Below, one piece after another: positions 1 to 5,754 of a stretch of 7,544 nt of DNA. Numbering within the stretch: position 1 is the stretch's first letter; the number at the start of each line of letters is the position of its first letter. Source of the DNA: Sporomusa sp. (GTDB lineage: Bacteria; Bacillota_C; Negativicutes; Sporomusales; Sporomusaceae). The stretch covers positions 1 through 7,544 of the forward strand of contig JAQSXM010000155.1 in NCBI GenBank assembly GCA_029256645.1. The letters are read 5' to 3'. The position numbers were made by a program, and so were the translations under genes. Under the pieces are notes generated by a model. It made no database searches and was not told the DNA's origin. It worked only from the letters and a program-made list of their open reading frames with translations.

Positions 1-63
1 CTCTAATTCTGTTTTTTCGGCAAACGATTTAAATCCATAGGCCTCTAGTCTGCGCAGCAACAC
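1..63 (-). CDS. smc: SMC chromosome partition protein, N-terminal fragment (cut by left window edge)
   Basis: Only the first 21 codons are visible. They read V/M-LLRRLEAYGFKSFAEKTEL-E, which matches the conserved start of bacterial SMC ATPases (for example MFLKRLDVIGFKSFAER in Bacillus), including the GFKSFA signature of the first beta strands before the Walker A loop. SMC is the dimeric condensin ATPase that organises and segregates the chromosome with ScpA and ScpB. The GTG at 63-61 aligns residue for residue with Met1 of known SMCs and sits behind an AAGGGTGAT ribosome binding site (76-68). A GTG three codons further upstream (72-70) is in frame but overlaps that site and adds residues not seen in the family. 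The gene is separated from spoVS by a terminator and has its own candidate promoter, so it probably starts a new transcript. The ABC head, coiled coil and hinge lie outside the window. Confidence 0.88.
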   Translation of the reverse strand, partial: MLLRRLEAYGFKSFAEKTELE

Positions 64-100
64 AAGAATCACCCTTACCTGTATATTTAGGTCAATCAAA

Positions 101-129
101 ATTTTACCACGAGCAGTATGGTAATACAA
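101..129 (-). promoter_or_regulatory. Candidate sigma-A promoter for smc, overlapped by an inverted repeat
   Basis: On the minus strand TTGTAT (129-124) and TAAAAT (106-101) are separated by exactly 17 bases. The -10 matches the consensus at 5 of 6 positions and the -35 at 3 of 6. The predicted transcript would start near 94 and give a leader of about 30 bases before the GTG of smc. A perfect 6-bp inverted repeat, TTACCA with TGGTAA separated by 9 bases (104-124), fills most of the spacer and could be an operator. The promoter lies directly after the spoVS terminator, where one is expected. Its activity is inferred. Confidence 0.55.
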
Positions 130-136
130 GTAATAT

Positions 137-165
137 AAAAAAGCCTGCAGCATATGCACAGGCTT
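137..165 (-). terminator. Rho-independent terminator after spoVS
   Basis: Read on the minus strand, AAGCCTG (165-159) pairs with CAGGCTT (147-141). The 11-base loop contains a small self-complementary GCATATGC. The stem runs into six T residues, as in a classic intrinsic terminator. It starts about 20 bases past the spoVS stop codon and ends just before the smc promoter, so it separates the two units. Confidence 0.85.
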
Positions 166-185
166 CTTCACATTAGGTTACATGA

Positions 186-446
186 TTAACGGGGTTCAAC
201 AATGAATCTAATAGCAGTACGTTCTTCCCCGTCAATGGTAATCTCCGCAAAAGCTGGTATGGTAATCAAATCAATGCCATTGGGAGCGACAAAACCACGT
301 GAAATCGCAATAGCCTTGATAGCCTGATTAACCGCCCCTGCACCTACTGCCTGCACTTCTGCGGTACCTCTTTCACGCAAAACTGCAGCCAGAGCGCCTG
401 CTACGGATTTAGGATTTGATTGTGCAGATACTTTCAGCACTTCCAT
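186..446 (-). CDS. spoVS: Stage V sporulation protein S (SpoVS)
   Basis: The 86-residue product is full length for SpoVS and carries the family's highly conserved body: the start MEVLKVSAQSNPKSVAGALA, the central GAGAVNQAIKAIAISRGFVAPNG (residues about 35-57) and the C-terminal IRFIVEPR. SpoVS is a small Alba-like protein. In Bacillus it affects spore coat assembly and progression through late sporulation, and relatives also occur in some non-sporulating bacteria, so the molecular role is not settled. The ATG at 446-444 has a strong AAAGGAGG ribosome binding site (464-457) 10 bases upstream. A sigma-H-type promoter precedes the gene and a terminator follows it, so it can be expressed alone at the onset of sporulation, possibly with added read-through from the radical SAM gene 84 bases upstream. 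Confidence 0.95.
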   Translation of the reverse strand: MEVLKVSAQSNPKSVAGALAAVLRERGTAEVQAVGAGAVNQAIKAIAISRGFVAPNGIDLITIPAFAEITIDGEERTAIRFIVEPR

Positions 447-489
447 TTTTCGCTCTCCTCCTTTGAATTCAGGGCCTATGCTAAAAGGT

Positions 490-517
490 ATTCTGCTTAT
501 TTCCTAAAAATTCCTTC
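490..517 (-). promoter_or_regulatory. Sigma-H-type promoter of spoVS
   Basis: On the minus strand GAAGGAATT (517-509) fits the sigma-H -35 pattern RNAGGAWWW at every position. GCAGAAT (496-490) fits the -10 pattern RNNGAAT at every position, and the spacer is 12 bases, within the usual 11-12. The start site would fall near 483, giving a leader of about 36 bases that includes the AAAGGAGG site. The Bacillus subtilis spoVS gene is known to be sigma-H dependent, which supports the call. No experimental evidence is available here. Confidence 0.75.
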
Positions 518-530
518 TTTTACATGATTT

Positions 531-1589
531 TTAAATCCGATTTATCATATTTTTGTTAAATAGATAGTTTTGTCCACCATACGCAAACAAAAGCGTTCCT
601 TTAGGGATAAGAGAATCAGCAGCAAGGGTTATCTCTGATAGGTTATAAAATTGCTTCAGACTACTAATATTATTATTATGTTGTCCTCTCACTTTAGAAC
701 AATCCTGCGGATGATGGCGTATAATCAAAGCTTCTTGGGAACATATTGAATTCTGTTCAATGAATCCAGCAAGCATTAAATAAAAGATATGTGAGTCTAC
801 AAGCTCACCAAATGCAGGGTGGTACGGTCCGGCAATGACTGTTTCTTTATTGTCGAGCTCTGTTGAAGCCTGTAATCCAATGCGAATAACAGCAATTCCC
901 TGACGCCCGAAAACAAGTTTCATATAAGCTGAACGCCCAACTGCCTGAGAAAGCGAGAGAGGTTGGTAAATACCCTGTTTATAGAGCCCGGCAAGGGCAG
1001 TACCATTGATAACCACGGTCGGATAAATGCGGACAAAATCAGGGGAAAGTGTAAGTACGTGCTGTACCGTCCTAATCAAACTTGGCCAATCCTCTCCCGG
1101 AAGACCGGGCATAAGCTGCAAACCACAGCATAAATCAGTCTTCTTTAACAGGGATACGGCATTATTTACAACCTTGCTGTTATGCCCCCGTGCCGCAGTG
1201 GCAAGCACAGTGTCGTCCAGAGATTGAACACCTAATTCAACAATTGTTACACCTTGCTTAATCAAATTGTTGACCGTCGACTCACTTATACAATCAGGTC
1301 TGGTGGATAGACGAATCCCTTGAATCCGGCCGCTTAAGCGGGCCTCTGTTGCTGGTGCCAGCAAATCATTCTGAACATCCTCAGGCAAAGCAGTGAAACT
1401 ACCACCATAAAAGGCTACTTCGATGTGCCGTTTTTGATTGATAGCAGCCAATCTCTCATCAATGATTGCTCTGACCTGGTTGGCTGTAACTGGAGTTATT
1501 TGTCCGGTTATCCTTTGCTGGTTACAAAAAACACATTGGTGTCTGCAACCCAAGTGTGGAATGAATATGGGAATGATATAATGTTTCAT
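531..1589 (-). CDS. Elp3-like radical SAM protein without GNAT domain
   Basis: A 352-residue radical SAM enzyme of the Elp3-related group (COG1243 type). The 4Fe-4S cysteines are C15, C19 and C22 in CRHQCVFC (C-x3-C-x2-C). FYGGSFT (60-66) corresponds to the SAM-contacting glycine motif. STRPD (95-99), ELGVQS (118-123), MPGLPGE (160-166), RIYP (187-190) and GPYHPAFGELV (254-264) are the conserved blocks of this group. True Elp3 proteins modify the tRNA wobble uridine and have a C-terminal acetyltransferase of about 150 residues. This protein ends with only some 70 unrelated residues after the last radical SAM block, so acetyl transfer is not supported and the substrate is unknown. The ATG at 1589-1587 is behind AGGAG with a short 4-base spacer. 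The gene lies 47 bases after rnc, beyond a hairpin, so it may be expressed at a lower level than rnc. No symbol is assigned because the family member is uncharacterised. Confidence 0.88.
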   Translation of the reverse strand: MKHYIIPIFIPHLGCRHQCVFCNQQRITGQITPVTANQVRAIIDERLAAINQKRHIEVAFYGGSFTALPEDVQNDLLAPATEARLSGRIQGIRLSTRPDCISESTVNNLIKQGVTIVELGVQSLDDTVLATAARGHNSKVVNNAVSLLKKTDLCCGLQLMPGLPGEDWPSLIRTVQHVLTLSPDFVRIYPTVVINGTALAGLYKQGIYQPLSLSQAVGRSAYMKLVFGRQGIAVIRIGLQASTELDNKETVIAGPYHPAFGELVDSHIFYLMLAGFIEQNSICSQEALIIRHHPQDCSKVRGQHNNNISSLKQFYNLSEITLAADSLIPKGTLLFAYGGQNYLFNKNMINRI

Positions 1590-1600
1590 AATACTCCTAT

Positions 1601-1630
1601 ACAGAAAGGACGGCCCTCTGGCCGCCCTGT
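1601..1630 (-). terminator. GC-rich hairpin between rnc and the radical SAM gene (possible weak or bidirectional terminator)
   Basis: On the minus strand GGGCGGCC (1627-1620) pairs with GGCCGTCC (1615-1608) across an AGAG loop, giving 8 bp with one G-T wobble. An outer ACA/TGT pairing is possible around a bulge. The hairpin begins about 10 bases after the rnc stop. The following T tract on the minus strand is poor (TTTCTGT), whereas the plus-strand reading is followed by TGTTTTTCTTT. It is therefore either a leaky terminator for rnc or better suited to stopping antisense transcription. Confidence 0.5.
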
Positions 1631-1636
1631 TTTTCT

Positions 1637-2371
1637 TTATTCAGTTATTGTTCCAAGCTTTGTCAGCGCTTGTCTAGCCGCCTGCTGCTCCGCCTCTTTC
1701 TTACTTTTCCCCCAGCCGGAACCCATGCGTTCCCCATTAACAACAACGGCGACTTCAAAAGATTTGTCATGGTCAGGACCGCGCTCGCTAATAACCTCAT
1801 ATGCAATCTTACTATCGTTATTTTTCTGCACGATCTCTTGCAGCCATGTTTTATAGTCTTTAAAGTAGTCACCACTCTCTACCAGAATCAATTCCGATTT
1901 CAATTGGTTTAACACATATCTGGCAGCATTTTTAAATCCGGCATCAAGATAAACAGCACCAATAATAGCTTCGAACGCATCTGCAAGGATTGATATCCGT
2001 TCCCGCCCACCTGATAGCGCCTCGCCTTTACCTAACAGAAGATATTCACCAATACCTAATTCCAGCGACCTTTTTGCCAATGTTTGCTCGCACACAACCT
2101 GAGCCCGTGCTTTCGTAAGCTCACCTTCAGGTAGATGAGGGCATTGACTAAATAAATAGGAACTGATAATCAAATCCAAAACCGCATCGCCTAAAAATTC
2201 CAGACGCTCGTTGTGCCTAACATTAGCGCCTTTGGTTTCATTAGCATATGAAGTATGGGTAAGTGCCTGGTGCAACAACTTGTAATCATTAAACGTCACT
2301 CCCAACGTTCGGCATAACTCGGCTAATGCCTGTAGGCGAGTTCCATCCAACAGCCCTTTAGTTTCTTTCAT
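1637..2371 (-). CDS. rnc: Ribonuclease III
   Basis: A 244-residue RNase III, the usual length. It cuts double-stranded RNA in rRNA precursors and structured mRNAs as a Mg-dependent homodimer. The endonuclease domain (about 15-160) has the signature HNERLEFLGDAVLD. Residues E55, E58 and D62 align with E. coli E38, E41 and D45, E82 aligns with E65, and D131 and E134 in ADAFEAIIGAV align with D114 and E117, so the metal site is complete. A C-terminal double-stranded RNA binding domain spans about 173-240 (start DYKTWLQEIVQ, end KSKKEAEQQAARQAL). The ATG at 2371-2369 lies 10 bases after the fabF stop and has no clear ribosome binding site (only AGGGA too far upstream), which suggests translational coupling to fabF. 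The position after acpP and fabF is common in Firmicutes. The N-terminal extension of about 17 residues relative to E. coli is usual for Gram-positive forms. Confidence 0.97.
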   Translation of the reverse strand: MKETKGLLDGTRLQALAELCRTLGVTFNDYKLLHQALTHTSYANETKGANVRHNERLEFLGDAVLDLIISSYLFSQCPHLPEGELTKARAQVVCEQTLAKRSLELGIGEYLLLGKGEALSGGRERISILADAFEAIIGAVYLDAGFKNAARYVLNQLKSELILVESGDYFKDYKTWLQEIVQKNNDSKIAYEVISERGPDHDKSFEVAVVVNGERMGSGWGKSKKEAEQQAARQALTKLGTITE

Positions 2372-2381
2372 AAAGAGCAGA

Positions 2382-3623
2382 TTATCCCTGGTACTTTTTC
2401 ACCAGGATGGTTGCATTATGGCCGCCGAAGCCAAACGAGTTCGAAAGCGCCACATTAACAACTTGCTCCTGTGCTTTGTTAGGCACATAATCCAGGTCGA
2501 GTTCAGGATCTTGGTTTTCATAATTAATAGTTGGCGGAATGATACTATTAGTTATTGTAAGGACAGTAGCGATTGCTTCAATCCCGCCGGCCGCACCTAA
2601 GAGATGTCCAGTCATAGACTTAATTGAGCTGACTTTGAGTTTCTTCGCATGCTCTCCAAACAAAGATTTAATTGCCAACGTTTCATTTTTGTCATTAAGC
2701 GGTGTTGAGGTTCCATGAGCATTTATGTAATCTACTTCACTAGGCTCAATTCCAGCATCCTTAAGAGCCATAGCCATGCATTTAGCAGCTTGAGCACCTT
2801 CAGGTGCTGGCGCCGTAATATGATACGCATCTGCATTAAAACCATAGCCAACTATTTCTGCATAAATTTTTGCACCACGCGCTAACGCATGTTCAAGTGT
2901 TTCCATAATAACGATACCAGAACCTTCGCCCATTACAAAGCCGCTACGGTCCTTATCAAAGGGACGTGAGGCCTTTTGTGGCTCGTCATTACGGGTAGAC
3001 ATAGCTTTCATTGCACAAAACCCAGCTACAGCCGTCGGCGAAATAGCCGCTTCTGTACCGCCGGCAACCATAACATCAGCATCGCCGCGCTGGATTATTT
3101 TGAAGGCATCCCCAATCGCATTGGTACCTGTAGCGCAGGCAGTAACTACACAGCTGCAAGGTCCTTGCAAACCAAAAGTAATTGAGGTTTGCCCTGCAGG
3201 CATATTAGCAATCATCATAGGAACAAAGAACGGACTAATTCGGCCCGGGCCTTTATCAAACAATGTTTTAAACTGGTCGTGAAGCGTATCCATACCACCA
3301 ATGCCAGTACCAATTAAAGTACCAATCCGGCTGCGGTCTTCTTGATCTAATGCAATTCCAGAGTCTTCAAAAGCCATTTTAGCGGCAGCAATCGCAAACT
3401 GAGTGCAGCGATCCATACGCTTAGCTTCTTTTTTATCAATATATTGGGTCGGATCGAAGTCTTTTACTTCTCCGGCAATTTGAGTAGTATATTCGCTGGG
3501 GTCAAAACGAGTTATGCGGTCAATACCTGACTTACCGGCAAGCAAAGCTTGCCAAAAATTCTCTGTGCCAATGCCAACAGGTGTGATCGCACCTATCCCT
3601 GTTATTACAACGCGTTTTTTCAA
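2382..3623 (-). CDS. fabF: 3-oxoacyl-ACP synthase II (beta-ketoacyl-ACP synthase, KAS II)
   Basis: A 413-residue condensing enzyme that extends acyl chains by decarboxylative condensation of malonyl-ACP with acyl-ACP. The Cys-His-His site is intact: C163 in [14 protein letters not shown]303 in [11 protein letters not shown] and H340 in [13 protein letters not shown], with K335 nearby. The numbering is the same as E. coli FabF. The glycine-rich NSFGFGGHN (395-403) closes the thiolase fold. The start codon is TTG (3623-3621). An in-frame TGA lies two codons upstream, the product from TTG begins [11 protein letters not shown] as in other FabF proteins, and GAGGTGA (3636-3630) sits 6 bases before it. 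The gene starts 14 bases after the upstream flavoprotein stop, so they are co-transcribed. The TTG lies in a T6-G-A6 tract. The call is FabF and not FabB, from the motif context and the single-copy position beside acpP. Confidence 0.97.
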   Translation of the reverse strand: MKKRVVITGIGAITPVGIGTENFWQALLAGKSGIDRITRFDPSEYTTQIAGEVKDFDPTQYIDKKEAKRMDRCTQFAIAAAKMAFEDSGIALDQEDRSRIGTLIGTGIGGMDTLHDQFKTLFDKGPGRISPFFVPMMIANMPAGQTSITFGLQGPCSCVVTACATGTNAIGDAFKIIQRGDADVMVAGGTEAAISPTAVAGFCAMKAMSTRNDEPQKASRPFDKDRSGFVMGEGSGIVIMETLEHALARGAKIYAEIVGYGFNADAYHITAPAPEGAQAAKCMAMALKDAGIEPSEVDYINAHGTSTPLNDKNETLAIKSLFGEHAKKLKVSSIKSMTGHLLGAAGGIEAIATVLTITNSIIPPTINYENQDPELDLDYVPNKAQEQVVNVALSNSFGFGGHNATILVKKYQG

Positions 3624-3629
3624 AAAAGG

Positions 3630-3636
3630 TCACCTC
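3630..3636 (-). promoter_or_regulatory. Ribosome binding site that fixes the TTG start of fabF
   Basis: GAGGTGA on the minus strand, six bases before TTG 3623-3621. Its last three bases are the in-frame TGA that rules out any longer fabF product. Confidence 0.85.
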
Positions 3637-3637
3637 A

Positions 3638-4585
3638 CTAGTTTATTTCTTCAACTTCTTTAAGAAGCCGTGTAAAAATTTCTTTGACAGGTAAGATTTC
3701 ATCTATTTTATGAATATACTCACCGGTAAATACCAACCCGGTATCAATATCCCCCTGCTGGGCCCGAATGAGCGCATTGATTATACAAAAGTTCTGCTCA
3801 CAATGTTTTAAGCAGGCTACACAGGTTTTAGGACCATCGACAGTACATTCAAGAATTTTCTTAGCAAAAGGATTTTTTATAGCTCGCCCCGGTAATCCTA
3901 CCGGACTCTTTATTAAGACCACATCTTCGTGTTTAGCCTTAAGATAAAATTCTTTTAGAGCTGGAGCGGCGTTAGACTCCACACTAGCGGCAAACCTTGT
4001 ACCCATTTGTACGCCATCAGCCCCAAGTTTCATTACTTCAACAATATCCTGGCCAGATATGATCCCACCAGCCCCAATTACAGGAATGCTTACAGCCTTC
4101 TTAATGTCAGGTAAGAGTACATGCAAAGATTGGTCTGTCCCCAAATGCCCACCGGCTTCTTTTCCTTCGACAATAATTGCCGCAGCACCTAGTTTTTCCG
4201 AAATTTTGGCGGCTTTAACAGATGACACAATAGGCACGATTGGAGTACCAGACTTTTTCCCCATAGGGAATACATCACGAGAAAACCCAGCTCCTGCAAC
4301 TACCAAATCAATCCCCTCATCAATGGCAGTATCGACATAGCGGGCAAACTCTCTGGCCGCCACCATAATGTTTATTCCAATTATCCCCTTCGTTAAGCTA
4401 CGGGCCAAGCGAATTTCATGACGCAATTCCTCAAATGCCATGCCAGATGCTGCAATAAGTCCGATACCGCCAGCTTCAGCCACTGCTGCTGCCAAACGGG
4501 CAGTTGAAAGTCTTATCGCCATGCCCCCTTGGATAATAGGAATCTTAGCAACAAGTTGGCCAATTTTAAGCTCCGGAAGTTTCAA
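3638..4585 (-). CDS. FabK-like / nitronate monooxygenase family flavin oxidoreductase with C-terminal Cys cluster
   Basis: A 315-residue FMN-dependent TIM-barrel protein of the 2-nitropropane dioxygenase (NMO/FabK/YrpB) family. IPIIQGGM (15-22), EAGGHLG (143-149, with the family's catalytic or FMN-contacting His147), GAGGI (171-175) and GVQMGTRFAASVE (191-203) form the FMN site. Unlike FabK, residues 247-267 carry five cysteines (C247, C255, C258, C262, C267), a spacing that could hold a metal or Fe-S cluster. Related clostridial proteins show a similar Cys-containing tail. The start is TTG at 4585-4583, behind GGAGGAGT (4599-4592). It gives the family N-terminus MKLPELKIG, and no nearby in-frame ATG exists. 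The gene lies between acpP and fabF, 14 bases from fabF. It may be a second enoyl-ACP reductase, a nitronate oxidase or another NAD(P)H flavin oxidoreductase. Sequence alone does not decide, so no symbol is given. Confidence 0.88.
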   Translation of the reverse strand: MKLPELKIGQLVAKIPIIQGGMAIRLSTARLAAAVAEAGGIGLIAASGMAFEELRHEIRLARSLTKGIIGINIMVAAREFARYVDTAIDEGIDLVVAGAGFSRDVFPMGKKSGTPIVPIVSSVKAAKISEKLGAAAIIVEGKEAGGHLGTDQSLHVLLPDIKKAVSIPVIGAGGIISGQDIVEVMKLGADGVQMGTRFAASVESNAAPALKEFYLKAKHEDVVLIKSPVGLPGRAIKNPFAKKILECTVDGPKTCVACLKHCEQNFCIINALIRAQQGDIDTGLVFTGEYIHKIDEILPVKEIFTRLLKEVEEIN

Positions 4586-4632
4586 GTAACAACTCCTCCA
4601 ATCAATAACCCTACCATTAGCTACTACAAATC

Positions 4633-4697
4633 ATTACCTTTAAGAAAGTCCCGCGAAAAAAGCTTCCACGGGACTTTCTTCGTCTACCAAAGGTAAT
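4633..4697 (-). terminator. Large bulged hairpin after acpP: intrinsic terminator core with outer 9-bp repeat
   Basis: Core arms AAGAAAGTCCCG (minus strand 4680-4669) and CGGGACTTTCTT (4653-4642) pair perfectly over 12 bp around a 15-base loop. The A-rich lead and TTTCTT end give a terminator that can work in both directions. Outside it ATTACCTTT (4697-4689) pairs perfectly with AAAGGTAAT (4641-4633), leaving an 8-base bulge (4688-4681) on one side only. The total is 21 bp. It starts about 30 bases after the acpP stop. Because the following genes lack a clear promoter, it probably terminates only part of the transcripts or is a processing site. Confidence 0.7.
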
Positions 4698-4727
4698 GTC
4701 TCACTCCGACGACGGTAAAACGTTAAA

Positions 4728-4964
4728 TTACGCCTGTTTTTCCTTGTCTATGTACTCTACAGCGTCTTTTACTGTTTTAATTTTTTCAGCTATTTCGTCC
4801 GGAATTTCGATGCTGAATTCCTCTTCAAAGGCCATAATCAGTTCAACAATATCCAGCGAATCAGCGCCGAGATCGTCAATGAAAGTAGAATTGATAGCTA
4901 CGTCTGCTTCATCAACGCCGAGCTGCTCAACAACGATTTCTTTAACCTTGTCAAAAGTTGTCAT
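4728..4964 (-). CDS. acpP: Acyl carrier protein
   Basis: A 78-residue acidic helical protein, the normal ACP length. It carries growing acyl chains as thioesters on a 4'-phosphopantetheine arm attached by ACP synthase. The attachment serine is S36 in [13 protein letters not shown] (30-42), the invariant DSL motif, and the rest ([35 protein letters not shown]) fits helices I to IV. It starts at ATG 4964-4962, 45 bases after the fabG stop, behind the strongest ribosome binding site of the window (AAGGAGGTGA). It is followed by a large hairpin, and together these fit the high cellular demand for ACP. It serves FabD, FabG, FabF and FabK encoded around it. Confidence 0.98.
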   Translation of the reverse strand: MTTFDKVKEIVVEQLGVDEADVAINSTFIDDLGADSLDIVELIMAFEEEFSIEIPDEIAEKIKTVKDAVEYIDKEKQA

Positions 4965-4973
4965 GATGGGTGT

Positions 4974-4983
4974 TCACCTCCTT
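4974..4983 (-). promoter_or_regulatory. Extended ribosome binding site of acpP
   Basis: AAGGAGGTGA on the minus strand is a ten-base match to the complement of the 16S rRNA 3' end (UCACCUCCUU), nine bases before the acpP ATG. No other site in the window has a match this long, which suggests that acpP is the most strongly translated gene here. Confidence 0.85.
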
Positions 4984-5009
4984 CCAAGGCGTTTTTTCTA
5001 AACCATCTA

Positions 5010-5753
5010 TTACATTACCATACCACCGTCAACATTTAAAGTCTGCCCGGTAATATAATTTGCAGATTCGGTTGCTAAAAATACTGCAGCAGCGGCTACA
5101 TCTTCAGCGGTTCCCAGACGATTAAGCGGAATTTTTGTGGCTAAATCCACTTTAACCTGCTCAGACAGACCATGCGTCATGTCGGTGGCAATAAAGCCTG
5201 GCGCAATGGCATTGACGGTTATACCACGTGAGGCCAATTCTTTTGCCATAGATTTGGTAAACCCAATAACACCAGCCTTGGCAGCAGCATAGTTTGCCTG
5301 CCCGGCATTGCCCATAACCCCGACAACTGAAGTCATATTGATTATTTTACCGCTTCTTTGCTTCATCATAAATTTAGATACTGCCTTAGTACAATAGAAT
5401 ACCCCTTTTAGGTTGGTATTCATCACAGCATCCCAATCCTCATCCTTCATGCGCATCAGCAGTGAGTCACGGGTTATCCCGGCATTGTTGACCAATACAT
5501 CAATTTTACCATAGGCCTCGATCGTTTTCTTCACCAAGATTTCTACTGCTTCAGCATTGGCAACATCCGCCTGAATGGTAATTGCATCGCCACCTTTATC
5601 GGTGATAGCTTTACGCACTTCTTCAGCAGCCTCAGCATTACCCGCATAATTGATTACTACTTTTGCACCAACATTTGCCAGTGCAATAGCTACTGCCCGA
5701 CCAATCCCTCTGGACGCCCCGGTAACAATTGCCACATGTCCATCTAAATGCAT
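5010..5753 (-). CDS. fabG: 3-oxoacyl-ACP reductase
   Basis: A 247-residue short-chain dehydrogenase that reduces 3-oxoacyl-ACP with NADPH. The Rossmann dinucleotide motif TGASRGIG is at 11-18, NNAG at 89-92, N114 in the NTNLKG block, and the catalytic Ser142, Tyr155 and Lys159 (YAAAK) are all present. PGFIATDM (185-192) and the C-terminal GQTLNVDGGM are typical of FabG. An ATG at 5780 is also in frame, but it lies inside fabD, adds nine residues absent from the family and has no good ribosome binding site. The ATG at 5753 gives MHLDGHVAIVTGAS, has AAGGAGG (5769-5763) ahead of it and follows the fabD stop by one base. FabG is therefore translationally coupled to FabD. Other short-chain dehydrogenases share these motifs, but the position between fabD and acpP makes FabG nearly certain. 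Confidence 0.97.
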   Translation of the reverse strand: MHLDGHVAIVTGASRGIGRAVAIALANVGAKVVINYAGNAEAAEEVRKAITDKGGDAITIQADVANAEAVEILVKKTIEAYGKIDVLVNNAGITRDSLLMRMKDEDWDAVMNTNLKGVFYCTKAVSKFMMKQRSGKIINMTSVVGVMGNAGQANYAAAKAGVIGFTKSMAKELASRGITVNAIAPGFIATDMTHGLSEQVKVDLATKIPLNRLGTAEDVAAAAVFLATESANYITGQTLNVDGGMVM

Positions 5754-5754
5754 T

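Noticed and set aside
1425..1856. Plus-strand open frame of 143 codons across the radical SAM/rnc junction
   Set aside because: It lies opposite two well-supported genes, shows no recognisable motif and has no ribosome binding site. It is a shadow frame, as are the other plus-strand frames in the window.
4059..4340. Plus-strand open frame of 93 codons opposite the flavoprotein gene
   Set aside because: Its composition mirrors the GC-rich codons of the opposite gene, and there is no start signal or protein family resemblance.
4586..4632. A separate promoter for the flavoprotein gene (TTGTAG, 16 bases, TATTGA)
   Set aside because: Both boxes are poor, and the transcript would begin inside or after the ribosome binding site, so it could not support normal translation.
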